A stretch of DNA of 64,000 bases, from positions 3,873,501-3,937,500 of the forward strand of contig NZ_CP110644.1 of assembly GCF_026153515.1 (NCBI RefSeq), in the 5' to 3' direction. Numbering within the stretch: position 1 is the stretch's first letter; the number at the start of each line of letters is the position of its first letter. The translations under genes and the position numbers were made by a program. Under the pieces are notes generated by a model. It made no database searches, was not told the origin of the DNA, and was given only the letters and a program-made list of their open reading frames with translations. Below, piece after piece: positions 44,403-53,332 of this stretch. Origin of the DNA: Pseudomonas sp. KU26590 (GTDB taxonomy: Bacteria > Pseudomonadota > Gammaproteobacteria > Pseudomonadales > Pseudomonadaceae).

Positions 44403-44459
44403 CTCGTTACTGTTTTCGCGTACCATCCCCTTCTCGTTACCGTTTTTTAGCTCTCGTTA
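44403..44459 (+). promoter_or_regulatory. Three CTCGTTA direct repeats before the Fic gene
   Basis: CTCGTTA occurs at 44403, 44433 and 44453, spaced 30 and 20 bp, i.e. close to whole helical turns. The first two share a longer CTCGTTAC-C/T-GTTTT form. They lie just upstream of the Fic start, so they may be an operator, possibly for the C-terminal winged-helix-like part of the Fic protein itself. Confidence 0.5.
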
Positions 44460-44471
44460 GGGGATTCGACC

Positions 44472-46016
44472 ATGCAGGCAGGCTTCAAGGCACTTGCCGA
44501 TCACTACGCCATCGTTCTCGCACAACCCCTGCGTGTTGAATCGGTGATCGCCACGACACGCATGAGCCGCGAGAGCAACGGCCACGTCGAAAACAAGTAC
44601 CCCGCCAGCTACCAGCCAATCGACACCTTTGCGGGGCATTTCGAGTTTGGGCTGAAATACGAGGAAATTCACCTCGAGTTTTTCGCCCGTCTGTTTGCTG
44701 CGGTCGGACCGGAGCCCATCGAAGCCTGGTGCCGACAAGCGCCTTTTGGGCAATACGCCCGTCGGACCGGCTTTTTGTACGAGTGGCTAACAGGCCAGCA
44801 ACTGGATGTACCCGATGTCACCAACGGCGGTTATGTCGATGCCGTTTCATCGCAGCAGTACCTGACTCGCGTTGAGCCTCTGCGGATACGGCGCTGGCGC
44901 ATCAACGACAATCTACCCGGCGCACCGGAGTTCTGCCCTCTGGTCCGTCGTACCGATGCCGTACAGCAAGCGCTGCAGTTTGACCTGGATGAGGCACTGC
45001 GCCAGCTGAACCAGACCTTCGGCGCTGACATCCTGATGCGCACGGCAAGTTGGCTGACGTTCAAGGAATCACGTGCAAGCTTTCTGATCGAGAAAGAAGC
45101 GGACCAGGCCGACAGGATCCAGCGGTTTGCCCACGTGATCGCCAGATACTGTGGACAGATCAAAGATCCTTTGAGCAACACCAGCCTCCACACGTTGCAA
45201 ACCGGTATTTTGGGTCACGAGTCCATTGGGCTGGGTTTGCGTCGCTCGCCGGTGTTCGTAGGACAGGCGACCATGCGCGAGGACATCGTGCATTACATTG
45301 CGCCGCCATTTGAGGTGCTGAGCCAACTGCTCGAAGGACTGAAAGCATTCGAACTGGCCACACAAGGCGCCGAGCCGCTGGCTCGAGCGGCGGCGATTGC
45401 ATTCGCTTTCGTGTATATCCACCCCATGCGAGACGGCAATGGCCGGATCCACCGGTTTCTGATCAACGACACGCTGATCCGCGATAAGGCAGTACCAGAA
45501 GGGGTGATCCTGCCGGTTTCGGCGACCATCACCAGCTCAATCGATTTCAGGGCGCGCTACGACCGGACACTGGAAGTGTTTTCGCGTCCCTTCATGCAGC
45601 GCTACGCCGCGTCCTACCGGTTTGGCGAACTCTTCGTCTATGAGGACGGCACCTCGAGCAACCTGGTGTTCGATGACTATGCCGACGCTCAATTTGCATG
45701 GCGCTATCTCGATTTAACCGAACACGTCCTTTATACGGCAGAGGTCGTGGCCCATACGATCCGTACCGAGATGGCCGATGAGGCCCGTGTGCTGGTTATT
45801 TTCCAGCGTGCTCAGGAGCGCCTCAAAGAGGTGCTTGAAATGCCGGATCAGGACGCGAACCGTATCATTCGTTCTCTCAAAGAAAACGGCTGGCAGGTCT
45901 CCGGCAAATTGAAGAAAGCGTATCCGCTCCTGGACGACACTGATCGGGCCGAACGTGTGGTGGCGGCCGTGCGCTCGGCATTCGAAGAACGAGAATCGGG
46001 TCGCAGCGAAGAGTGA
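44472..46016 (+). CDS. Fic-family protein (AMPylase type)
   Basis: The 514-residue protein has an N-terminal Fic_N-like region (YPASYQPIDTFAGHFEFGLKYE), the Fic active-site motif HPMRDGNGRIHR starting at His317, and a C-terminal helical/winged-HTH-like region (NRIIRSLKENGWQVSGKLKK). The inhibitory-helix motif preceding the core reads S203-FLI-E207-K208, so the inhibitory Glu is kept but the usual following Gly/Asn is Lys. Fic enzymes transfer AMP to Thr/Tyr/Ser of target proteins. AGGGGA lies before the ATG. The target is unknown, and no FicA-like partner gene adjoins it. Confidence 0.88.
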   Translation: MQAGFKALADHYAIVLAQPLRVESVIATTRMSRESNGHVENKYPASYQPIDTFAGHFEFGLKYEEIHLEFFARLFAAVGPEPIEAWCRQAPFGQYARRTGFLYEWLTGQQLDVPDVTNGGYVDAVSSQQYLTRVEPLRIRRWRINDNLPGAPEFCPLVRRTDAVQQALQFDLDEALRQLNQTFGADILMRTASWLTFKESRASFLIEKEADQADRIQRFAHVIARYCGQIKDPLSNTSLHTLQTGILGHESIGLGLRRSPVFVGQATMREDIVHYIAPPFEVLSQLLEGLKAFELATQGAEPLARAAAIAFAFVYIHPMRDGNGRIHRFLINDTLIRDKAVPEGVILPVSATITSSIDFRARYDRTLEVFSRPFMQRYAASYRFGELFVYEDGTSSNLVFDDYADAQFAWRYLDLTEHVLYTAEVVAHTIRTEMADEARVLVIFQRAQERLKEVLEMPDQDANRIIRSLKENGWQVSGKLKKAYPLLDDTDRAERVVAAVRSAFEERESGRSEE

Positions 46017-46021
46017 TTGAT

Positions 46022-46951
46022 TCAACCCGCCCGTCCGCCCAACGCCAGCCTGGCGTCACCGCCCGCCTCCCCCCAAAACGCCTCCGCCGCCTGACTCAGC
46101 TGCGCCTTTGGCCGGGTCAGGTGAATCTCCAGCGGAATGTCCCAGCTTTCATCGAGCGCTCTGACCAGGCGCCCTTCCAGCACTTCCTGCTCGGTGAGGC
46201 TTTTCGGCAGCCACGCCACGCCTTTGCTCTCTAGCGCCATGGACATCAGCACCGCCGCAAGGTGACTGCTGAATAGCGGTTTGAGGTGAAGGTAATCTTC
46301 CTTGCCCCGCAGTCTGTGCGCGACGATACGTCCCAGACCGGATTCATGGGTGTACGCCAGATACGGCAGTGCCGCAGTCGCGGTGCCGAAACGGGTCGAC
46401 GTGCTCGCCAGGGGCACCAACACGTCTTCACCCACCTTCTTGCTGATGAACTGATCAGGGGCAAGCAGCGGCGGAACGTCAGGGTGACGGTGGCAGAGCA
46501 GAAACTGCACCTGGCCGTGGATCAGCATCTGCTCGCAAACGGCCATGCTGTCCGAGTGCAGTTGCACAGCCTCGATGAGCGCGCCGTTTTCCGAGCTTCG
46601 CAGCCACTTGGGAAAGAAGGTGAACGACAGCGAATGGGTGGCCGCGAATTTGAGTGACCGTGCGGCCATCCCGGCTGCTTCTTGCGCCTCGTTGCGCATC
46701 CGGTACAGGTGCCGGGCGGCCTCCTGGGCACTGGGCAAAATCTGCCGGCCGGCTTCCGTCAGCGTTGCGCCTTGGGGTGTGCGCACGAACAGCTCCACCC
46801 CCATCCAGTTCTCCAGCGAGCGGACCCTGCGGCTAAAGGCCGGCTGGGTGACATGCCGTGCTTCGGCGGCACGGACGAAGCTGCCGTACTCCGCCAGCGC
46901 TGAAAGGTCTTCAAGCCAGACGAGTTCCAAGGGGCCATGCCTCCTTTGCAT
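46022..46951 (-). CDS. LysR-family regulator, probably of D-tartrate dehydratase
   Basis: The LysR HTH (WLEDLSALAEYGSFVRAA, then HVTQPAFSRRVRSLENW) is followed by a substrate-binding domain with FAATHSLSFTFFPKWL and GRIVAHRLRGKEDY. The annotated ATG at 46951 gives 309 residues. However, AAGGAGG lies 9 bases before an in-frame TTG at 46930 (LVWLEDL start), which may be the true start. It diverges from the tartrate dehydratase gene across an 80-bp gap, so it likely controls that gene in response to the substrate. Confidence 0.85.
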   Translation of the reverse strand: MQRRHGPLELVWLEDLSALAEYGSFVRAAEARHVTQPAFSRRVRSLENWMGVELFVRTPQGATLTEAGRQILPSAQEAARHLYRMRNEAQEAAGMAARSLKFAATHSLSFTFFPKWLRSSENGALIEAVQLHSDSMAVCEQMLIHGQVQFLLCHRHPDVPPLLAPDQFISKKVGEDVLVPLASTSTRFGTATAALPYLAYTHESGLGRIVAHRLRGKEDYLHLKPLFSSHLAAVLMSMALESKGVAWLPKSLTEQEVLEGRLVRALDESWDIPLEIHLTRPKAQLSQAAEAFWGEAGGDARLALGGRAG

Positions 46952-47030
46952 AGGGTGCGGCATTAATAGCATTGGGCGGGTGGCGTCGCAAAGCCTAACG
47001 TGGGGCCACGAACAACAAGAGGAGCTCGTC

Positions 47031-48200
47031 ATGCGCATCGTCGACATCCGTGAGAAAACCGTTTCGATTGCCTCGCCCATCGCCAACGCGTACATCGATT
47101 TTTCCAAGATGACCTGCTCGGTGGTTGCGGTGATCACCGATGTGATTCGCGACGGTAAACCCGTCATCGGTTACGGCTTCAATTCCAACGGTCGCTATGG
47201 CCAGGGCGCGCTGATGCGGGATCGCTTTCTGGCGCGCATTACCGAAGCAGACCCCGACACCTTCGTCGATCACGAAAACAATAACCTCGACCCGTTTGCC
47301 ATCTGGAAAGCGCTGATGGCCAACGAAAAGCCGGGCGGCCACGGTGAGCGCTCGGTCGCGGTGGGCACTATCGACATGGCGGTGTGGGACGCGGTCGCCA
47401 AGATTGAAGGAAAACCGCTGTATCGCCTGCTGGCTGACCGTTACCGCAACGGCGTGGCCGATGACAAAGTCTGGGTCTATGCCGCAGGCGGCTATTACTA
47501 CCCCGGCAAGGACCAGACCAAGCTCAAGGCAGAGATGCAGAGCTACCTGGATCGCGGTTATGACGTGGTCAAAATGAAGATTGGCGCGGTGCCACTGGAC
47601 GAAGACATCCGCCGTATCGAAGCGGTGCTGGAGGTGGTCGGGGACGGCCGTCGGCTGGCGGTCGATGCCAACGGCCGTTTTGATCTGGAAACCGGCATTG
47701 CCTACGCCGAAGCGATCAAGCCGTACAACCTCTTCTGGTACGAAGAAGTCGGTGATCCGCTGGATTACGGGCTCCAGGCCGAACTCGCCAATCATTACGA
47801 ATTGCCCATGGCCACCGGTGAAAACCTGTTCTCCCATCAGGACGCCCGCAACCTGCTGCGCCACGGCGGCATGCGCCCTGATCGCGACTTTCTGCAGTTC
47901 GACTGCGCGTTGTCCTACGGACTGGTGGAGTACATGCGCACCCTGAAGGTGATGGAAGACATGGGCTGGTCGTCCCGCCGCGTGGTGCCCCACGGTGGTC
48001 ACCAGATGTCCTTGAACATCGCCGCCGGCCTGCACCTGGGCGGCAACGAATCCTACCCGGACGTCTTCCAGCCCTTCGGCGGTTTCGCTGACGGGATCAA
48101 GGTGGAAAACAGCTATGTCGGGTTGCCGGATATTCCTGGGGTTGGCTTTGAAGCGAAGTCCGCCTTGTACGCCGTGATGCGCGAGTTGGGTGAAGGCTGA
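47031..48200 (+). CDS. tarD: D(-)-tartrate dehydratase (enolase superfamily)
   Basis: The 389-residue protein closely follows the D(-)-tartrate dehydratase of Bradyrhizobium japonicum in length and along its sequence. It opens IVDIREKTVSIASPIANAY, carries GYGFNSNGRYGQG and GGHGERSVAVGTIDMAVWD, has the catalytic KMK at 181-183, then VDANGRF and the metal-binding Glu residues, and PHGGHQMSLNIAAG near the end. It dehydrates D-tartrate to oxaloacetate using Mg. AGAGGAG lies 6 bases before the ATG. No transporter is adjacent. Other enolase superfamily dehydratases are less similar. Confidence 0.9.
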   Translation: MRIVDIREKTVSIASPIANAYIDFSKMTCSVVAVITDVIRDGKPVIGYGFNSNGRYGQGALMRDRFLARITEADPDTFVDHENNNLDPFAIWKALMANEKPGGHGERSVAVGTIDMAVWDAVAKIEGKPLYRLLADRYRNGVADDKVWVYAAGGYYYPGKDQTKLKAEMQSYLDRGYDVVKMKIGAVPLDEDIRRIEAVLEVVGDGRRLAVDANGRFDLETGIAYAEAIKPYNLFWYEEVGDPLDYGLQAELANHYELPMATGENLFSHQDARNLLRHGGMRPDRDFLQFDCALSYGLVEYMRTLKVMEDMGWSSRRVVPHGGHQMSLNIAAGLHLGGNESYPDVFQPFGGFADGIKVENSYVGLPDIPGVGFEAKSALYAVMRELGEG

Positions 48201-48295
48201 CCGGCGATGGCGTCGGTGGTCGGCAGTTGGGATGCACTCGCGAGACTCGGCGCACCGGGCGGGATGAGAGCGGGTCCTGCTTGCTCTAAAAAGAA

Positions 48296-48742
48296 TTATG
48301 GCAGCAGCGACAGTGACCGCAGCAACTCATGCAACCCCTCCGGCACCAGCACGCCGTCGTGGCTCAACCTGTTGCTGTCGAGCCACACGGCGGTGAATCT
48401 TTCGCCGTTACTCTCCTGCCCTTCCAGGCCGTTTTGTTCGTAGACTTGCGGGTCCATGAATTCGGCGTCGTACACCTGAACCACTTCATGGCCGGGGTTA
48501 CCGAGGTAGGTGAACAGGCTTTCCAGGGTGCCGAGCAGACGAACGTTACGGATCGGAAGATTCAGCTCTTCGCGGATTTCCCGAACGATGGCGTCGGCAC
48601 TCCGCTCACCGAATTCGATGCCGCCGCCCAGAGGACGAAACAGCGTTTGCTGCTTCACTGGGTCGGGGAACGCGTTGACGAGAATCTTGCCTTGGTGATG
48701 GAAGACGCAGATGGCGATGTTGCGAATGCGAGGTGGCGACAT
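48296..48742 (-). CDS. NUDIX hydrolase
   Basis: The 148-residue protein has a complete NUDIX box in the segment GGGIEFGERSADAIVREIRE followed by EL, positions about 40-60, and LFRPLGG before it. NUDIX enzymes hydrolyse nucleoside diphosphates linked to another group X; the substrate cannot be read here. It is convergent with the tartrate dehydratase gene, and a REP pair (48776-48870) lies upstream of its start. Confidence 0.9.
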   Translation of the reverse strand: MSPPRIRNIAICVFHHQGKILVNAFPDPVKQQTLFRPLGGGIEFGERSADAIVREIREELNLPIRNVRLLGTLESLFTYLGNPGHEVVQVYDAEFMDPQVYEQNGLEGQESNGERFTAVWLDSNRLSHDGVLVPEGLHELLRSLSLLP

Positions 48743-48775
48743 GGGGTTTCCAGTGTGTGAATGCTGAAGTCGGAT

Positions 48776-48870
48776 GCAGGACAGGCTTTAGCCGGGAAGA
48801 CGTTGGGCGCCACGCCGCAAATGTGAGGGTGCTCATGCCGGCCTCTTCCCGGCTAAAGCCGGTCCCACTA
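48776..48870. repeat. Paired REP unit (BIME)
   Basis: GGCTTTAGCCGGGAA near 48784 faces TTCCCGGCTAAAGCC at 48845. The spacer carries GGGCGCCACGCCGCAAATGTG followed by AGGGTGCTCAT, shared with the pair at 53056 (GCTGCAAATGTGAGGGTGTTC) and partly with that at 12967. Confidence 0.88.
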
Positions 48871-48911
48871 AGAGCACCGCGTATCCCGATAGTCGGGGCA
48901 GTCAACTGCAT

Positions 48912-51314
48912 TCAAAAACCGATGGTTGCTGACAGCAGGTAGGTTCTGGGAGTGGCCAGCGTCAGGCCGGGCTCGCTGTCATCCGAGGCGCCGGCGGAGG
49001 CCCAGTAACGCTTGTCCATGACGTTTTCGATATTGGCCCGCAGCGTGATGTCCTTCTGGTCGACCTTGAAGGCATAACGCGCACCTGCATCGAAACGCTC
49101 GGAAGAACCGATGCTTTTGCTGTTGGCCTGGTCCAGATACTGCGAACTGGTGTAGATGCCCCGCCCCGTAAGGGTCAGGCCCTTGACCTGCGGCACGTCC
49201 CACTCGGCACCCAGGTTGACATTGTATTCGGGCGTGGCAGGTGCCCGGTTGCCATCGAACTGACCGTTAACGGTATGGGTGAGTGTGCTGTCGATGTACA
49301 TCACCCCGCCCAGCAGGCGGAAGCCCTTGAGGGGTTCACCGAACATCGTTAGCTCGACGCCGTCATTCTGACGTTTGCCATTGGGGCCGAAGACCCGCGA
49401 CGTGGTGTTGGTCTCGTAAGCCGGCTGTTTGATACGGAACACACTGGCGGTGAACGCATACGATCCCAGGTCATACTTGGCACCGACTTCAACCTGGCGA
49501 CTGACGAAGGGCGGGAATATCTCGTCTTCGTTAATCGAGGTCGACGGCGCGATCTTGCCCTGGCTCAGGCCTTCCATGTAGTTGGCGTACACCGAAAAGT
49601 CATCAGTGACCTTGAACAGAATGCCCCCTGAAGGCGAGACCTTCTCTTCGTCGTAGGCGGTGTCGCCCTTGACGTTGTCAGTCCAGTCATCAACCTTGAC
49701 CCGCTGCCAGCGCGCGCCGAGTGTCAGCAGCAGGCGGTCATCGAAGAAACCCAGTGTGTCGGTCAAGGCCACGCCGCTAAAACGGTTTTCGGTGTAGACC
49801 TTGGCGTCGGATCGAGTCGGGTTGACCGGTGTCGGCGTCTCGACCGGGTCGTAAAGATTGCTGGGCGAGGACGCATAGCGCGCGCCGCCGTTCTCGAAGT
49901 CCATGTAGAAATAGCTGGCAGACAGATTGACCTCGTGGCTGACCGGACCGGTGTGGAACCAGTTGCGCACCCCGGCGTTGGCCGTCCGGACATTTTCGTC
50001 ACGGGTAAAGTCGCGGGGCTGCACGCTGAAATCGCCCGCATTGTTCGTCACCGACACCGCATGGCGCAGGAACTCATGGTTGCTTTTGCGCGCACCGACG
50101 CCGCCATAGAGCATGACCGAATCATTGACGTCGTACTCGGCATTCACCGCCCCGAACGTGTCACGGGTGCGCGCCTTGCTCCAGGCCTGCGCATAGTTGT
50201 CTCGCACATCGTTGGCGTTTGGCACTTTGGCATTGGCACCGACCTGCACGCGCTCCTGGGGTGCGTCGGTATCACGTTCGGTGTGGCCGATATCGGTCGA
50301 CAGGCGCAAACGCTCGCCGCGGAAGTCCAGCCCCAGCACAGCCATCTCGCGGTCGACGCTCTGGTGATCCCACTCGGTATCGCCGGACTGCTTCACGCCG
50401 TTGAAGCGGATGCCAAATTTGTCGTCTTCACCGAACCGGCGAGCCACATCCACGGCGCCACCGACCTGCCCCTTGGAGGCATAGCTGGTGGTGAATTCAG
50501 TGATTGGCTTGTCGGTTGCCCGTTTCGGCACCACGTTGATGCCGCCGCCGACACTGCCACGCGGCGAGATGCCGTTGATCATCTGGCTCGGGCCTTTGAG
50601 GATGTCGACCCGCTCGGCCATTTCCATGTCGATGGTGTAGGTGGGCAGAATGCCGTAAAGACCGTTGTAGGAAACGTCACTGTTGAACAGGCTGAAACCA
50701 CGAATGGTGAACTGTTCGTAGCGTCCGCCCGCCGGGTTGGTGGAGCGCACCGACGGATCACTGGCAATCAGGTCGCCCAACGTGCGGGCCTGCTGGTTTT
50801 TCACCGCATCCTTGGTGTAAGTGGTCATGCTGAACGGCGTTTCCATGAAATCCCGCGAGCCGAGCATGCCTTGTGAGCCTTTGCGCGCTACTTGACCGCC
50901 TGCATATTCCTGACCGTCTGTGGAGCCGCCGTCGCCGACAATCGACGTCGGCGCCAGCTGCATGCTCGTGCTCTGAACGGCTGGAATCAGCGTGTACGCG
51001 TGATCGCCGACGGACACCAATTGCAGACCGGTGCCCTGCAACAGTCGCGCAAAGCCTTCTTCGACGGCAAAGTCGCCCGACAACCCGGCGCTGTTGCGTC
51101 CGTTCACCAGCGCAGGGTCTACCGACAGGTTAACGCCAGCCTGCCCGGCAAACCGGGTCAGCGCGGCGCTCAGCGTGCCAGCGGGCACTTCATAGGCGCG
51201 CCTGTTCGCGGTGTCGGCCCAACTGGTCGAGATGAACAGAGGCGTTGAGTTCAGGGTCAGTAGCAGACTGAAATGCAGCAGCGGCCGCAAACGATGGGAA
51301 GAAACTGCGGACAT
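48912..51314 (-). CDS. TonB-dependent siderophore receptor with STN domain
   Basis: The 800-residue outer-membrane receptor has a signal peptide (about 1-33, ending SWADTA), a secretin/TonB N-terminal domain (YEVPAGTLSAALTRFAGQAG, about 40-110) that contacts FecR, a plug (TRTLGDLI-like QQARTLGDLIASDPSVR, and GSVGGGINVVPKR), and a beta-barrel ending with Phe in YLLSATIGF. The sequence is that of a FecA/FpvA-type ferric-siderophore transducer. It is the third gene of an ECF sigma, FecR, receptor unit. The ligand is unknown. Confidence 0.93.
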   Translation of the reverse strand: MSAVSSHRLRPLLHFSLLLTLNSTPLFISTSWADTANRRAYEVPAGTLSAALTRFAGQAGVNLSVDPALVNGRNSAGLSGDFAVEEGFARLLQGTGLQLVSVGDHAYTLIPAVQSTSMQLAPTSIVGDGGSTDGQEYAGGQVARKGSQGMLGSRDFMETPFSMTTYTKDAVKNQQARTLGDLIASDPSVRSTNPAGGRYEQFTIRGFSLFNSDVSYNGLYGILPTYTIDMEMAERVDILKGPSQMINGISPRGSVGGGINVVPKRATDKPITEFTTSYASKGQVGGAVDVARRFGEDDKFGIRFNGVKQSGDTEWDHQSVDREMAVLGLDFRGERLRLSTDIGHTERDTDAPQERVQVGANAKVPNANDVRDNYAQAWSKARTRDTFGAVNAEYDVNDSVMLYGGVGARKSNHEFLRHAVSVTNNAGDFSVQPRDFTRDENVRTANAGVRNWFHTGPVSHEVNLSASYFYMDFENGGARYASSPSNLYDPVETPTPVNPTRSDAKVYTENRFSGVALTDTLGFFDDRLLLTLGARWQRVKVDDWTDNVKGDTAYDEEKVSPSGGILFKVTDDFSVYANYMEGLSQGKIAPSTSINEDEIFPPFVSRQVEVGAKYDLGSYAFTASVFRIKQPAYETNTTSRVFGPNGKRQNDGVELTMFGEPLKGFRLLGGVMYIDSTLTHTVNGQFDGNRAPATPEYNVNLGAEWDVPQVKGLTLTGRGIYTSSQYLDQANSKSIGSSERFDAGARYAFKVDQKDITLRANIENVMDKRYWASAGASDDSEPGLTLATPRTYLLSATIGF

Positions 51315-51382
51315 AAAGGGAAGCTCTCGTCATTTTGTTCACTACCTGGAATGACCAGTGGGACGAAAAAAAGGGACAGGCT

Positions 51383-52348
51383 TCACGCATTATTTTTTGC
51401 GGGTGTGTTTTTTCGTGGAGCCAGGGTGACCCAGTAGCGGGTACGCATGTGAATGTCTACCGGCAGACTGGCTGCCAGCAGCGAGAGGACCCGGTCAGTG
51501 TTATCGAGCTGGAAACTGCCGGTGACCCGCAACCCTTCAAGCTCGGGCTCCCAGCGCAGCAGACCGGGGCGGTATCGACCGAGCTCTCGAAGAAAATTGC
51601 CCAACGGCTGGTTCTGCGCAGTCAGCACGCCGTCACGCCAGCCGGGCAGCATGGCGTCGAAGGCGGTGACCGGCCCTGCGCCGTTTCGTTGCAGGCTGAT
51701 CTGCTGTTGCGCCTGCAAAACCAGCGCAGGGCCTTGCAGCGGATGCACCTGCACCGAGCCGCGGACCACCGAGACCCGGCAGTCGCTCGCGTCAAGACGG
51801 ACGCAGACTTCACCCTGACTGACCACAACACGACCGTATGGACCGTCGATGGACAAAGGCGCGCTGCCCGTCACGTTGAGTGCGATTTCTCCGCGTATCA
51901 GCGTGATCTGCCGGGCACCCAGATCGACATTGACGGCGCTGTCAGTGTTCAGTTCCAGGACGCTGCCATTGGCCAGTGTCAGCCGCCGGTGTTCGCCAAT
52001 GGCGGTGTGCAGGTCGGCGCGCCAGACCTCCAGCGGTAACTGACGTCCCAACAGCCATACCGCCGGAGCCAGTGCGGCAACGCCCAATATACTTTTAAGC
52101 GCGGTGCGTCGAGCCTTGTCGGGACGGTCCAGCGTCGCCATCGCCAGATTGGCGGGCAAGGCCGAAAAGCGCTGACGCAGCTGCTGAGCTTTTTGCCAGG
52201 CACGCTCGTTGCCAACCGAACTGTCGCGCCAGTGCTGCAGCATGACGTGATCTTCCTCACTGGCACTGCCAGATTCCAGCAGGGCCAGCCATCGTGCAGC
52301 CCTGCGAACCACCTCGCGCTCTTCGTTCGAGGGTGCCGAACGAATCAC
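51383..52348 (-). CDS. FecR-family anti-sigma/signalling protein
   Basis: The 321-residue protein starts with a cytoplasmic DUF4880 region (EEREVVRRAARWLALLESG) that binds the sigma factor. It has one transmembrane segment near 84-103 (LKSILGVAALAPAVWLLGR), the FecR domain (GEHRRLTLANGSVLELNTDS, then GEIALNVT), and a C-terminal secretin-like domain that meets the receptor. It passes the signal from the loaded receptor to the sigma factor. The GTG start at 52348 overlaps the sigma stop in a GTGA arrangement; the frame also allows a TTG one codon earlier. Confidence 0.9.
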   Translation of the reverse strand: MIRSAPSNEEREVVRRAARWLALLESGSASEEDHVMLQHWRDSSVGNERAWQKAQQLRQRFSALPANLAMATLDRPDKARRTALKSILGVAALAPAVWLLGRQLPLEVWRADLHTAIGEHRRLTLANGSVLELNTDSAVNVDLGARQITLIRGEIALNVTGSAPLSIDGPYGRVVVSQGEVCVRLDASDCRVSVVRGSVQVHPLQGPALVLQAQQQISLQRNGAGPVTAFDAMLPGWRDGVLTAQNQPLGNFLRELGRYRPGLLRWEPELEGLRVTGSFQLDNTDRVLSLLAASLPVDIHMRTRYWVTLAPRKNTPAKNNA

Positions 52349-52854
52349 CAATCCACCAGCAGGCAGTGCTCATAGGCTTGGGCCATGTAGCGCTTGACGG
52401 TGCGCTCGGACACCTCCAGGCGCTGCGCAATGTCGCGATAGCCCAGGCCTTCGAGCTGACTCCAGAGAAATGCCCGGCGTACCGGCGCTGGCAGACCGTC
52501 CAGCAATTGGTCGAGTGCCTGCAGGGTTTCCAGCAGCAGCCAACGCTGCTCGGGAGACGGCACACTGTCCTCAGGCAACTGGGCCAGCGCCTCCAGATAA
52601 GCCTGTTCAAGACTGCGCCGCGTGTAGAAATTGCTGAGCAGGCGCTTGCCCACGGTCAGCAAAAACGCCCGTGGTTCCCGCATATCGGCGATCTGTTGCG
52701 AGCTGGACAGCACCCGTAAAAAGGTATCCTGACTCAGGTCTGCAGCATCCCAGGCATTGCCCATACGCCTGCGCAGCCAGTGTTCAAGCCAGCCGTGGTG
52801 GTCGCGGTACAGGGAGTGAAGGGTCTGCGGAGGTAGCGTCGCTGTGTCAATCAT
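52345..52854 (-). CDS. FecI-like ECF sigma factor
   Basis: The 169-residue ECF sigma factor has region 2 (LYRDHHGWLEHWLRRRMGNA, then AADLSQDTFLRVL) and region 4 (LPAPVRRAFLWSQLEGLGYR and RLEVSERTVKRYMAQA). It directs transcription of the receptor gene downstream. The start at 52854 has AAGG 8 bases upstream; the open frame to 52884 is an extension without support. A Fur box lies 30 bp upstream. Confidence 0.92.
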   Translation of the reverse strand: MIDTATLPPQTLHSLYRDHHGWLEHWLRRRMGNAWDAADLSQDTFLRVLSSSQQIADMREPRAFLLTVGKRLLSNFYTRRSLEQAYLEALAQLPEDSVPSPEQRWLLLETLQALDQLLDGLPAPVRRAFLWSQLEGLGYRDIAQRLEVSERTVKRYMAQAYEHCLLVDW

Positions 52855-52883
52855 GACAAGAGCCTTGAGCGATGGATGCGCCA

Positions 52884-52902
52884 AATGAGAATGATTCTAA
52901 TC
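52884..52902 (-). promoter_or_regulatory. Fur box upstream of the ECF sigma gene
   Basis: AATGAGAATGATTCTAATC closely matches the 19-bp Fur box consensus (GATAATGATAATCATTATC) as three NAT(A/T)AT-like hexamers. It lies 30 bp before the sigma start, so iron should repress the whole unit. Confidence 0.85.
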
Positions 52903-53055
52903 ACTGGCCTATGCCGAGTCCACGCTCTTTTTTAAATGGCCCCTTTCGATTGCCCACATCATCCGTGATTGGGGCCTGAAACGCGGGACAGGCCGTGAAT
53001 TTGCTGCGCACGCCAATAGGCCTGCTACGGTTCCCACTGAGCACCCGCGTGCATT

Positions 53056-53150
53056 AGCGGGACTGGCTTTAGCCGGGAATGAATCAGTGATCACGCTGCA
53101 AATGTGAGGGTGTTCATTGCGACCCCTTCCCGGCTAAAGCCGGTCCTACT
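53056..53150. repeat. Paired REP unit (BIME)
   Basis: GACTGGCTTTAGCCGGGAAT at 53061 faces CCTTCCCGGCTAAAGCCGGTC at 53125. The spacer is the one seen at 48776. The unit lies between the divergent ECF sigma and mexE-like genes. Confidence 0.88.
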
Positions 53151-53233
53151 AAATCACCGCGCATCCGGGCAAAACAGGCTTATGCTGCATGAAGGTGCAG
53201 ACTATCGATTACAGACCTTTTATTACGCCGAAC

Positions 53234-53248
53234 ATCATTAATACTGAT
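53234..53248. promoter_or_regulatory. Candidate LysR-type (MexT-like) site before mexE
   Basis: ATCATTAATACTGAT has the ATCA...TGAT arms of a LysR T-N11-A box and lies about 85 bp upstream of the efflux operon start, in the 183-bp region between the REP pair and mexE. MexT, a LysR activator, binds comparable sites before mexEF-oprN, but its gene is not in this window, so the assignment is tentative. Confidence 0.4.
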
Positions 53249-53332
53249 AGTTACCTTCGCGCCATTCGATTCGTGCAATAACACCCCCGAGAACATTATC
53301 CGCCCATCTCAATAACATCGGCGGATTCTCCC

